Source: Mariniflexile sp. TRM1-10
Lineage (GTDB): Bacteria > Bacteroidota > Bacteroidia > Flavobacteriales > Flavobacteriaceae
Assembly (NCBI RefSeq): GCF_003425985.1
Contig: NZ_CP022985.1
Span: 4,138,001-4,202,000 of the forward strand
Direction of reading: 5' to 3'
DNA: 64,000 bases
Each line of letters starts with the position of its first letter. The first letter of the stretch is position 1. Shown piece after piece: positions 27,619 through 36,034 of the stretch. Made by a program: the position numbers and the translations under genes. The notes under the pieces were generated by a model. That model made no database searches, was not told the DNA's origin, and was given only the letters and a program-made list of their open reading frames with translations.

Positions 27619-29343
27619 ATGAAAACATTTAAACCATTATCAATTTTCACATTAATAATGCTTGTCCTTTTTGCAGCTTGCGAGAAAGACGATTTTATAG
27701 AAACCATTGGAATATGCCCTCTGGTTATAGCAACCAATCCGGAAAATGATGCTACTAATGTACCGCTTTCCCAGGTTATAACAGTGACCTTCAATGTGGA
27801 AATGAACCCCACAACTATAACAGAGGCATCTTTTATTATTGAGTCGGGAGCAGCTATTACAGGTACTGTAACGTATAATGGATTTACTGCAACCTTTACA
27901 CCAGCAGCTCCTCTGGAAATAAGCACAACATACACCGGAAGGATAAAAACTTCAGTAAAGGATCTTAATGGCAATGCCCTACAGGAAGAGTATGTTTGGA
28001 CATTCAGTACTGGTGCAACTGTCTCACCAATGGTCATCTCCACTAATCCTGAAGATAATGAAACAGATGTTGTAATAAATACGATAATCACCGCAACATT
28101 TAGCCAGCAAATGGATCCACTCACTATAAATGAAACAAGTTTTATTTTAATGGACGGTTCTACAGCTATAACTGGAGTAGTAACCTATAATGATGTTACA
28201 GCTACTTTTACCCCTTCGGCAAACCTTGATGCAAATACGCTATATTCTGTAACAATAACTACAGATGCAACCAATACCACAGGTATATCCTTGGAAAACA
28301 ATTATGAGTGGAGCTTCACCACAGGAACCTTGATATCACCTATGGTGATTTCCACAGATCCTGAAGACAATGAAATAGACGTAGCACTTGATAAAACAAT
28401 CACAGCAACGTTTAGCGAGCCAATGGATCTGGCCACTATAGATGAAACCACTTTCACTTTACAGGAAGGGACAAATTTTATAACAGGTACAATAAGTTAT
28501 AACGCTTTAACGGCCTCTTTTGTTCCTTCAGTTGATCTTTTGCCAGGTACTTTATACAAGGCTACTATTACAACGGGAGCCACCAATGTAGCAGGTATTC
28601 CGTTAGCAAATAATTATGAATGGGAATTTACTACAGCTGGAACACCCTTTGAACCAACGATTGATTTAGGCTCTGTAGAACGTTTTGGTATAATCTCTGG
28701 AGTAGCTGTAAGCAATAATGCAGGACCAAGTGAAATACATGATTTGGATATAGGTATATATCCCGGTGCTAGATCTTCAATAACAGGCTTTTTTGATGTA
28801 GATGGTGGTCCAGGACTTATATTCAATGGTGATTTTTATGCAGCTGATGATGCAGACCCCGTACCTGCTATGTTATTACAAGCTAAAGATGACCTTACCG
28901 CAGCCTATCTGGCTGCAGAGGGAGCAACTTCACCTGCACCAGCTACTGTAGCAGGAGATTTAGGTGGTCAAACACTGCCTCCTGGTATTTACAAATCAAA
29001 TTCAACATTGATGATACAAAATGGAAATCTAACCCTTGATGGGCAAGGTGATCCTAATGCAGAATGGATTTTCCAGATAGCAAGTGATTTTACTACAGTA
29101 GGAGGTTCTCCATATCCATCACCGGCCGGTGGTAACGTTATCCTAATAGGTGGTGCACAGGCAAAAAATATTATTTGGCAAGTGGGAAGCTCAGCTGTAA
29201 TAGGCGATTATACGTCATTTAAAGGTAATGTTCTTGCATTGACTTCAGTTACCATGAATGCTTATTCACAAGCTGTGGGAAGAATGCTTTGCAGCAATGG
29301 AGCAGTGACTTTGACTAGTACAAACTTTATTTACAGACCTTAA
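27619..29343 (+). CDS. ice-binding (DUF3494) lipoprotein with three Ig-like domains
   Basis: A 574-residue lipoprotein: lipobox LFAAC places the lipidated cysteine at residue 21. Three consecutive Big_5/SbsA-type Ig-like domains follow (~34-133, ~135-235, ~237-335), each with the VISTNPEDNETDV / FSxxMDPxTI / TFTPSANLDANTLY pattern and ending in a W-F-T-TG strand. The remaining ~230 residues are a DUF3494 ice-binding-like beta-solenoid (GDLGGQTLPPGIYKSNSTL, WIFQIASDFTTVGG, NIIWQVGSSAVIGDYTSF). Some DUF3494 proteins bind ice; others are adhesins, so activity is inferred. It sits 14 bp before the OmpA gene, indicating an operon. Confidence 0.88.
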   Translation: MKTFKPLSIFTLIMLVLFAACEKDDFIETIGICPLVIATNPENDATNVPLSQVITVTFNVEMNPTTITEASFIIESGAAITGTVTYNGFTATFTPAAPLEISTTYTGRIKTSVKDLNGNALQEEYVWTFSTGATVSPMVISTNPEDNETDVVINTIITATFSQQMDPLTINETSFILMDGSTAITGVVTYNDVTATFTPSANLDANTLYSVTITTDATNTTGISLENNYEWSFTTGTLISPMVISTDPEDNEIDVALDKTITATFSEPMDLATIDETTFTLQEGTNFITGTISYNALTASFVPSVDLLPGTLYKATITTGATNVAGIPLANNYEWEFTTAGTPFEPTIDLGSVERFGIISGVAVSNNAGPSEIHDLDIGIYPGARSSITGFFDVDGGPGLIFNGDFYAADDADPVPAMLLQAKDDLTAAYLAAEGATSPAPATVAGDLGGQTLPPGIYKSNSTLMIQNGNLTLDGQGDPNAEWIFQIASDFTTVGGSPYPSPAGGNVILIGGAQAKNIIWQVGSSAVIGDYTSFKGNVLALTSVTMNAYSQAVGRMLCSNGAVTLTSTNFIYRP

Positions 29344-29357
29344 TACTACCTAGAAAC

Positions 29358-31394
29358 ATGAAAACAAAATATAATATAAAAAAGGGATTAGGCAACGTTT
29401 GGTCCACTTATACACTAAATCTAAAAAGCGCTGTTTTAATTACGTTTATAATAGCCATGATTCAAGCGCCGCTACAGGCACAGGAACAAGATACATTTAC
29501 CAAACCATCATGGTGGTTTGGTGTTGCTGCAGGAGCCAATTTCAACTTCTACCAAGGTAGTACACAGCAATTGAATGCTGACTTAACTGTACCTGCAGCG
29601 TTTGGTGACGGTTTTGGTGTAGGACTTTTTCTTGCTCCTTCTATTGAATATTATCGTCCTGGTTCTTTATGGGGTATGATGTTACAGTTTGGCTTAGACA
29701 GCCGAAAAGGGGAATTTGACGAGACATTATCTGTATGTAATTGCCCAATGGACCTGTCAACCAACCTCAGCTACTTAACTATAGAGCCAAGTTTGCGTTT
29801 TACTCCTTTTAGAAATGATTTTTATTTATATGCCGGCCCACGTTTGGCTTTCAATATGGATAAATCGTTTACCTATCAGTTGCATCCAAACCCAGCTTTC
29901 CCTGAACAGGTAATGTTACCAGAAGAAACAGGAGATTTTAGCGAAGTAAAAAACACCATTATATCCATGCAAATTGGTGCTGGATATGACATCCCGCTTT
30001 CATCCCAAAACAACAAAACTCAATTTGTACTTTCTCCTTTTGTTGCATTCCACCCCTATTTTGGTCAGTCACCAAGATCTACGGAAACTTGGAATATCAC
30101 AACCATCAGGGCAGGTGCTATTCTTAAGTTTGGAATAGGCAAAAATACAACTATCGAAGAAGAGGAAGATGATGTGGAAATTATAGATTCAAAAGTTAAT
30201 TTTACTGTTAATGCCCCGGAAAATATTCCTTCAGAGCGTACTGTAGTAGAAACGTTTCCAGTAATTAATTATGTATTCTTCGATTTAGGCTCTACAGAGA
30301 TCCCGAACCGTTATGTGCTATTGAAAAAGGAAGACGTAAAGGATTTTAAGGAAGAAAATGTTCAATTATTCACTCCTGCGAATCTTTCAGGAAGATCTGA
30401 AAGGCAAATGGTTGTATATTATAATATATTGAATATACTTGGTGACCGTATGGTAAAAAATCCCGGCACCAATATAAAACTTGTTGGTTCTTCTGAAAAA
30501 GGAATTGATGATGCAAAAACAATGGCTGAATCCGTAAAGGGTTATTTAACCGATGTTTTCGCTATTGCTGGTTCCAGAATAACTACAGAAGGTCGCAATA
30601 AACCAAAAATCCCATCAGAACAACCGGGCGCTACTGAAGAACTTGAATTACTACGTCAGGGAGACCGAAGGGTTTCGATAGAAAGTAATTCACCTGCATT
30701 GTTAATAGAGTTCCATAGTGGCCCAGATGCCCCGTTGAAACCGGTAAAAATTGTAAACGTACAGGAAGCACCTGTTGAAAGTTATGTTTCCTTTAAAAAT
30801 GAAGGTGGAGCAGATGCTTTTACATCGTGGACATTGGAAATAGAAGATGATAATGGTAAAAAACAAAACTTTGGACCTTATACACAAGATGTGGTGACTA
30901 TTCCCGGTAAAACAATAATGGGCACACGACCTGAAGGTGTTTACAACGTGAAAATGACAGGAATTACAAAAGAAGGCTTAACTGTCGTTAAAGAAACCTC
31001 AACCAAAATGGTTCTTTGGACGCCTTCTAAAAATGAAGAAGCCATGCGTTTTAGCGTGCCTTATAACTTCAATGATTCCGAATCAATAGCGATGTATAAT
31101 ACGTATCTTACGGAAGTGGTTACACCAAAGATACCAACCAGCGGAAAAGTAATTATCCACGGCCATACAGATGTGATAGGCGATGCCGCTTACAACCAAA
31201 AATTGTCTGTAGCACGCGCAAATGACGTGCATGCAATTATCAAGCAAGCCTTGGCAAAAACAGGCAGAACAGATGTGACTTTTGAAGTGCATGGATTTGG
31301 TGAAGAGCCAAACCTGTCACAGTTCAATAACAAACACCCTGAGGAACGTTTTTACAACAGAACGGTAATAATCGATATTATTCCTCGTAAATAA
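29358..31394 (+). CDS. OmpA-family outer-membrane protein with C-terminal peptidoglycan-binding domain
   Basis: A 678-residue protein with a long basic signal region ending near PLQAQ (about residue 42), an N-terminal outer-membrane beta-barrel-like domain (~50-260: WWFGVAAGANFNFYQGS; FYLYAGPRLAFNMDKSF), a middle beta-rich/linker region, and a C-terminal OmpA domain (~560-678) with VIIHGHTDVIGDAAYNQKLS followed by an R-A-N motif, the diaminopimelate-binding fold. It probably anchors the ice-binding partner or links the outer membrane to the wall. It is co-transcribed with the gene before it and closed by a strong terminator. Confidence 0.88.
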   Translation: MKTKYNIKKGLGNVWSTYTLNLKSAVLITFIIAMIQAPLQAQEQDTFTKPSWWFGVAAGANFNFYQGSTQQLNADLTVPAAFGDGFGVGLFLAPSIEYYRPGSLWGMMLQFGLDSRKGEFDETLSVCNCPMDLSTNLSYLTIEPSLRFTPFRNDFYLYAGPRLAFNMDKSFTYQLHPNPAFPEQVMLPEETGDFSEVKNTIISMQIGAGYDIPLSSQNNKTQFVLSPFVAFHPYFGQSPRSTETWNITTIRAGAILKFGIGKNTTIEEEEDDVEIIDSKVNFTVNAPENIPSERTVVETFPVINYVFFDLGSTEIPNRYVLLKKEDVKDFKEENVQLFTPANLSGRSERQMVVYYNILNILGDRMVKNPGTNIKLVGSSEKGIDDAKTMAESVKGYLTDVFAIAGSRITTEGRNKPKIPSEQPGATEELELLRQGDRRVSIESNSPALLIEFHSGPDAPLKPVKIVNVQEAPVESYVSFKNEGGADAFTSWTLEIEDDNGKKQNFGPYTQDVVTIPGKTIMGTRPEGVYNVKMTGITKEGLTVVKETSTKMVLWTPSKNEEAMRFSVPYNFNDSESIAMYNTYLTEVVTPKIPTSGKVIIHGHTDVIGDAAYNQKLSVARANDVHAIIKQALAKTGRTDVTFEVHGFGEEPNLSQFNNKHPEERFYNRTVIIDIIPRK

Positions 31395-31415
31395 ATTATA
31401 AATTGAGTAGTGAGT

Positions 31416-31450
31416 AAAGGGCTATCTAAATTTAGATAGCCCTTTTATTA
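31416..31450 (+). terminator. intrinsic terminator after the ompA-like gene
   Basis: AAAGGGCTATCTAAA (31416-31430) is followed directly by its exact reverse complement (31431-31445), then a T-rich stretch. It closes the ice-binding/OmpA transcription unit. Confidence 0.9.
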
Positions 31451-31636
31451 TTTTATTAAAACCACAATTTACAAAGTTTGAAGTTTTTCTAATTTGTTAC
31501 AAACCACCCTTAGATATGGCTGCCATTTCTTTTCATTCTTTATTGTCTATTCTCTATTTTCAATCACTTATTCTCAACTACATCATTCAAAATTCTAGCA
31601 ATGTAATACTTATGGTATTGTTTTTGTGAGGCATTC

Positions 31637-32221
31637 ATGACATTAACATCTAAATCCATACACATGAGACATTCAAAATTAATGCCCGAAGTAAATGCAG
31701 GTTCTATGGCAGACATTGCATTTTTATTACTCATCTTCTTTTTGGTTACTGCGACCATTTCTTCAGACGAAGGAATTAGTCGGGTGATGCCCGAAGCCTG
31801 TCCGCCAGGAATAGATTGCACAAGTCCTGTTAACGAACGGAATATTTTGCGGATTGTCATTAACAATGATGATGAGATTATGGTTGAAAATGACATCGTT
31901 TCAATTGAAGCCTTAAAAGACCTGACCAAAAACTTTATAGACAATAATGGAGATGGCAGTTGTGCCTATTGTGCGGGCGAGCAATCCTTGGATGCATCAA
32001 ACAATCCGAAAGTGGCTGTTGTTTCTTTACAAAACGGACCACAGACCTCTTACAGGCAATTTATTGCTGTACAAAACGAATTGACAAAAGCCTATTACGA
32101 ACTAAGAAATACATATTCAGAAAACATACTCAAAAAGCCATCAGATAACTTATCGAATGAAGAAATAAAAAAAGTTAGGGAAGCCTATCCTTTTACGCTT
32201 ATAGAAGCTGAAACAAAATAA
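31637..32221 (+). CDS. ExbD/TolR-family biopolymer transport protein (stand-alone)
   Basis: A 194-residue ExbD/TolR-like protein with one N-terminal transmembrane helix (about residues 26-42: IAFLLLIFFLVTATI) preceded by the family hallmark MPEVNAGSMAD, whose aspartate carries the proton. The soluble periplasmic part contains a small C-rich insert (SCAYC near residue 111) and ends in a YPFTLIEAE strand. The ATG at 31637 has a TGAGG-like sequence before it; an internal ATG at 31664 is also possible. ExbD normally works with ExbB; no ExbB or TonB gene is adjacent, and the previous unit ends in a terminator, so it is a lone paralogue here. Confidence 0.82.
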   Translation: MTLTSKSIHMRHSKLMPEVNAGSMADIAFLLLIFFLVTATISSDEGISRVMPEACPPGIDCTSPVNERNILRIVINNDDEIMVENDIVSIEALKDLTKNFIDNNGDGSCAYCAGEQSLDASNNPKVAVVSLQNGPQTSYRQFIAVQNELTKAYYELRNTYSENILKKPSDNLSNEEIKKVREAYPFTLIEAETK

Positions 32222-32378
32222 CACAGCATAATAAAAGTAGTAAATAAAAGAAGCTATATTTAAGTAAAATTAATTATAGCTTTTTTTGTGTCATAATATA
32301 ATGCGATGTTTCAAATTTTACATAGCAGCCTACCTTCTACGACCCACTGCCCACTGCCCACTGTCTACTGCTTACTGC

Positions 32379-32807
32379 CTACCGCCTACTAACACTATCA
32401 AGAGGTTTCAATACGCCATAGGAAATGGATACCTTTTTTCTGCCCCATTGTTTTGCTGCTTTGACATCGACACCCATATAAATATCAATTTTGTTTTTCC
32501 AGCGTGGGTGCATACGGTCTTTTACAAAAAAGATACTGTCGAATCCTTTTATTTTTACGGGCGTGTTATGTTTTAAGCCTTTTCTATACAAATCCCTGGA
32601 AACAGCTATATAATTCAGACCGGGTTTTAAACTATCTCCAAATGCGGTAATATGTGGATTGGAGTCGGTTTGGTTTTTTAATGAATTATATGCCGATGCC
32701 GTAACCTTAAGCTTGTGCCAGGTGTAATATTCTTCAAAAGGTATTTCTGCTTTTTTACAACTTAGTAAAAAAAGCAAAAACAAGATTATGGACATCTTTT
32801 TGCGCAT
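32379..32807 (-). CDS. 3D-domain lipoprotein
   Basis: A 142-residue protein with a short lipoprotein signal (lipobox LLLFLLSC, Cys about residue 17). The rest resembles the 3D (Asp-rich) double-psi barrel found in bacterial wall-active and MltA-like proteins: KVTASAYNS, HITAFGDSLKPG, IAVSRDL, VKDRMHPRWKNKIDIYMGVD and AAKQWGRKKVSI, where the usual aspartates D85/D93-type positions remain. It may be a peptidoglycan-lyase-like remnant or a wall-binding protein; enzymatic activity is not demonstrated. Confidence 0.75.
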   Translation of the reverse strand: MRKKMSIILFLLFLLSCKKAEIPFEEYYTWHKLKVTASAYNSLKNQTDSNPHITAFGDSLKPGLNYIAVSRDLYRKGLKHNTPVKIKGFDSIFFVKDRMHPRWKNKIDIYMGVDVKAAKQWGRKKVSISYGVLKPLDSVSRR

Positions 32808-32867
32808 ACGACCATTTTAGGTTTTAAAGATACAAATTAGCTACGAATCCGAGTATATCAATAAAAA

Positions 32868-32889
32868 AAGAGGGCTTAAAGCCCTCTTT
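32868..32889 (-). terminator. intrinsic terminator after hsp20
   Basis: AAAGAGGGCTT (32868-32878, overlapping by one) pairs with AAGCCCTCTTT (32879-32889); on the minus strand the A-run at 32863-32869 is the U-tract. It sits directly at the hsp20 stop. Confidence 0.88.
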
Positions 32890-32892
32890 CTC

Positions 32893-33372
32893 TTAAGAAA
32901 TTTTAATTTGTTTCACAGGTTTCCTCTTGGCTTCATCTCTTTTTGGGAGATGGACTTTTAAAATACCATCTGTATAATCTGCTGAAATTTTATCTGCGTT
33001 TACAGAATCTGGAATGGTAAAAGTTCTCTTAAATGAAGAGTATCCAAATTCTCTACGGGTGTAGTTTTCACTTTTTTCGTTATTTTCTGTTTTGGCTTCC
33101 ACACCTATGGATAACACATTGTTATCGATATTGATTTCAAAGTCAGATTTTTTCAGTCCGGGAACCGCCATATCTATTATAAATTCATTATCAGAATTAA
33201 TAACATTTACTGCTGGCAAAGTGATGCCTGTATTAAAGTTAGACATAAATTCGGTTCCTAACCCTTTACCAAGTATATCATCAAACCAAGACGGTAAACT
33301 TGGTAACAAATTAAAATTAGTTTCTGCTGACCTTTTAGTGTCATTTTTTACTGTTGGAATTAAAGTACTCAT
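32893..33372 (-). CDS. Hsp20 / alpha-crystallin-type small heat-shock protein
   Basis: From the ATG at 33372 the protein is 159 residues; an earlier in-frame ATG at 33396 adds only eight residues. The alpha-crystallin domain spans ~55-150 with the family elements PAVNVINSDNEFIIDMAVPG, ARR-like FGYSSFKRTFTIPDSVN and ADYTDGILKVHLPK, then a basic tail. It is a cytoplasmic ATP-independent holdase that keeps stressed proteins soluble. It is monocistronic and terminated at its stop codon. Confidence 0.92.
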   Translation of the reverse strand: MSTLIPTVKNDTKRSAETNFNLLPSLPSWFDDILGKGLGTEFMSNFNTGITLPAVNVINSDNEFIIDMAVPGLKKSDFEINIDNNVLSIGVEAKTENNEKSENYTRREFGYSSFKRTFTIPDSVNADKISADYTDGILKVHLPKRDEAKRKPVKQIKIS

Positions 33373-33527
33373 AATTAAATATTTTAAGTTAAACAATAAT
33401 TTTACAACTATAAAACAAATAAAATGCCAAGCGAAATAAACTGAAAAAATTTCAGAAAAACTGACACTTTTTCACTTTAAACCGCATTCAATCAGTCATT
33501 TAGTTAACATTTAGTTAACAAACTAGT

Positions 33528-35531
33528 TCAATAGTTGATGAGTTCGTTTAATGCTATGTCAAATCTATTCTTAGGTAAGTATTGCGTTTCTAATTGCGGG
33601 GCAAAAGGAACAGGTGTCTCTAGGCTTCCAACACGTTTTACGGGAGCATCCAAATACTCAAAACAGTGTTCCATTATTAAAGCGGAAATATCGCTTGCAA
33701 TACCCCCAAACAAAGTGTCTTCGTGCAAAATAATGGCTTTTCCTGTTTTCTTGACTGACGCATAAATAGTTTCGGTATCTAAGGGTTGAAGTGTACGTAA
33801 ATCAATAACATCTGCTTGGATATGGGCATTATTGTCTAGCGTTTCCAAAACCCAATGCACAGCGGCACCATAGCTTATGATGGTAATATCGTTGCCTTCT
33901 CGAATTAACGACGCTTCTCCAAAAGGTAAGGTGTAATAATCGGTCGGCACTTCTTGACGAATGCTTCTGTACAGGGCTTTATGCTCAAAAAACAGTACAG
34001 GATTGGGGTCATTAATGGCAGTGTTTAATAAGCCTTTTGCGTCATAGGGGAACGCCGGATACACCACCTTTAAGCCTGGTGTTTTGGTAAACCAAGCTTC
34101 ATTTGTTTGTGAGTGAAACGGGCCTGCAGCAACGCCACCACCGCAGGGCATTCTTAAAACCACCTGCGCATTTTGCCCCCAACGGTAATGTGATTTTGAC
34201 AAATAATTCACCACAGGATTGAAACCCGAGGAAATAAAATCTGCAAATTGCATTTCAACCACGCTTTTCATGCCTGCAATAGATAGTCCCATAGCGGCTT
34301 CGATAATTGCCGACTCACAAATGGGTGTATTTCGCACCCGTTCTTTTCCAAATTGCTCTACAAAACCTTCGGTTATTTTAAAAGCACCGCCATATTCGGC
34401 GATATCTTGACCCATAAGTATCAAGTCTTGATGCCGTGTCATACTTTGTTTTAAACTTTCGGAAATGGCATCAATAAATCGAATTTCCTTTAATTCTGAA
34501 TAATTTGTAACATTCTGATAGTTAAACTCTTGATAAACATCATTTAATTCAATAGTTTCATAAGGAATGATAGCTTCTTCCGCAAAAGCAATATGTAGAT
34601 GTTCGTTAATTTCATTTAAAAAAGCGTCCTTTATTGATGCTTCTTCGGTTTCGGTTAAAATACCTTCTGCCTTCAAAAATGTTTCAAAATTTGCAACAGG
34701 GTCTTTTAAAGCCCAAGCGTCCATCAACTCCTGCGGTACGTACTTAGTACCACTCGCTTCTTCGTGCCCACGCATTCTAAAAGTTTTGAATTCCAACAAA
34801 ACGGGTCTGGGGTTGTTGCGGACGCTGTTGGCAATATCGCTAACTTTTGTATAAACCTCTACAATATTATTGCCGTCAATAATATGTGATTCCATGCCGT
34901 AACCAATGCCTTTGTCGGCAATGTGTTGGCAATTATACTGCTCATTTGTGGGTGTTGAGAGTCCGTAGCCATTATTCTCCACGCAAAACAAAACCGGTAA
35001 TTGCCATACCGAAGCGACGTTTAAGGCTTCATGGAAATCGCCCTCACTCGTACCTCCTTCACCTGTAAAAACAGCCGTAACCTGATTGCTATTCTTTAAT
35101 TTTGAAGCTAAAGCAATCCCATCGGCAACGCCTAATTGCGGGCCTAAATGGGAAATCATCCCCACAATTTTATATTCCTGGGTTCCAAAATGAAACGATC
35201 GATCCCTGCCTTTTGTAAACCCCGAAGCTTTACCTTGCCATTGTGCAAACAATCTATACAATGGGATGTTTCGAGTAGTAAACACCCCTAAGTTCCTGTG
35301 CATGGGTAGAATATACTCATCATTATTTAAAGCTAAAGTGACACCAACAGCAATGGCTTCTTGCCCAATCCCAGAAAACCATTTACTTATTTTTCCTTGG
35401 CGTAATAAAACGAGCATCTTCTCCTCTATCAATCTGGGTCTTAAAATAGCTTTGTACAAATCCAATAATATATTGGTATCGAGATGATCCGTAGTGAAAA
35501 TGATATTATTTGAAGCAGATGTATTACTCAT
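33528..35531 (-). CDS. 2-oxoacid dehydrogenase E1, fused alpha and beta subunits (branched-chain type)
   Basis: A 667-residue fusion of the alpha (~1-330) and beta (~345-667) subunits of a thiamine-diphosphate-dependent 2-oxoacid dehydrogenase E1. The alpha part shows the ThDP motif GEGGTSEGDFHEALNVASVW and VENNGYGLSTP; the beta part begins about FIDAISESLKQSM and contains GQDIAEYGGAFKIT and MPCGGGVAAGPFHSQTNEAW. Such fusions are common in Flavobacteriia and usually act on branched-chain 2-oxoacids, feeding anteiso/iso fatty acids. The E2 and E3 genes are not in this window. It is cytoplasmic. Confidence 0.88.
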   Translation of the reverse strand: MSNTSASNNIIFTTDHLDTNILLDLYKAILRPRLIEEKMLVLLRQGKISKWFSGIGQEAIAVGVTLALNNDEYILPMHRNLGVFTTRNIPLYRLFAQWQGKASGFTKGRDRSFHFGTQEYKIVGMISHLGPQLGVADGIALASKLKNSNQVTAVFTGEGGTSEGDFHEALNVASVWQLPVLFCVENNGYGLSTPTNEQYNCQHIADKGIGYGMESHIIDGNNIVEVYTKVSDIANSVRNNPRPVLLEFKTFRMRGHEEASGTKYVPQELMDAWALKDPVANFETFLKAEGILTETEEASIKDAFLNEINEHLHIAFAEEAIIPYETIELNDVYQEFNYQNVTNYSELKEIRFIDAISESLKQSMTRHQDLILMGQDIAEYGGAFKITEGFVEQFGKERVRNTPICESAIIEAAMGLSIAGMKSVVEMQFADFISSGFNPVVNYLSKSHYRWGQNAQVVLRMPCGGGVAAGPFHSQTNEAWFTKTPGLKVVYPAFPYDAKGLLNTAINDPNPVLFFEHKALYRSIRQEVPTDYYTLPFGEASLIREGNDITIISYGAAVHWVLETLDNNAHIQADVIDLRTLQPLDTETIYASVKKTGKAIILHEDTLFGGIASDISALIMEHCFEYLDAPVKRVGSLETPVPFAPQLETQYLPKNRFDIALNELINY

Positions 35532-35602
35532 AAATCAGGTATTTATAGAATCAAATATACCATAAAAAGACCAATTGATTTATAAAGTAATCTGAATGAC
35601 AT

Positions 35603-35973
35603 TGAACTCATCTTGACTTTTTCTATTTCCTAAAACCTGCCTACCGGCAGGCAGGAATGGCTAAAATTCGTCCATAGTTCGTTTCTTTTTTATCCTTAGC
35701 TCTGCTCAATGTTATTAAGAGTTAAGCCTGTTTATTCTAAATTGTCACATTGAGCATTATCGAAAATGAAAATATATTTTTATTTGAAGATAGAAGCGCA
35801 GCTTGCGAAATGCTTAACAAAAAAGGACTTGAAAGAGGTTTCGACTGCGCTCAATCTGACCCGCTTCCCCTTAACTTAATGGCATTGAGTTCTGCTATGC
35901 CTTTCAAAAAACGCCTCATCTGTACAAATTTTATATCATTTTCGGTTAAAAACAAAAAGTCAAGAGGAGTTCA
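35603..35973. repeat. element A, copy 2, carrying a nested element B
   Basis: Left end TGAACTCATCTTGACTTTTT and right end AAAAGTCAAGAGGAGTTCA form ~19-bp terminal inverted repeats (one mismatch). The interior contains TTCCTAAAACCTGCC, the CCGGCAGGCAGG palindrome, GTTTCTTTTTTATCC and CTGTACAAATTTTATATCAT, matching copies 1 and 3. It is interrupted by ~190 bp that includes element B (35744-35860) and inverted flanks. It has no coding content; the frame at 35750-36013 is repeat sequence. Confidence 0.8.
35744..35860. repeat. element B, copy 2 (nested in element A)
   Basis: Begins GTCACATTGAGCATTATCGA and ends TTTCGACTGCGCTCAATCTG plus AC, again with inverted outer ends. The centre (GAAGCGCAGCTTGCGAAATG) matches the copy at 25501-25609. 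Confidence 0.75.
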
Positions 35974-36007
35974 TTGCGTAAATCTTTACAATGTTTTTGT
36001 ACATTTG
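35974..36007 (+). promoter_or_regulatory. promoter with TTG -33 and TACATTTG -7 boxes
   Basis: TTG at 35974-35976 and TACATTTG at 36000-36007 are 23 bp apart, within the 17-23 bp range of the Bacteroidota sigma-A consensus. The start codon is at 36035. The -33 box begins directly after the right end of element A, so the mobile element supplies the sequence up to the promoter edge. Confidence 0.65.
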
Positions 36008-36034
36008 TTATAGAACAAATTAAAATAATTCCTC

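Noticed and set aside
31637..32221. ExbD as third gene of the ice-binding operon
   Set aside because: A strong terminator at 31416-31450 and 242 bp separate it.
35750..36013. 87-codon open frame before the oxygenase
   Set aside because: It runs through elements A and B and the promoter, and ends just before the true gene.
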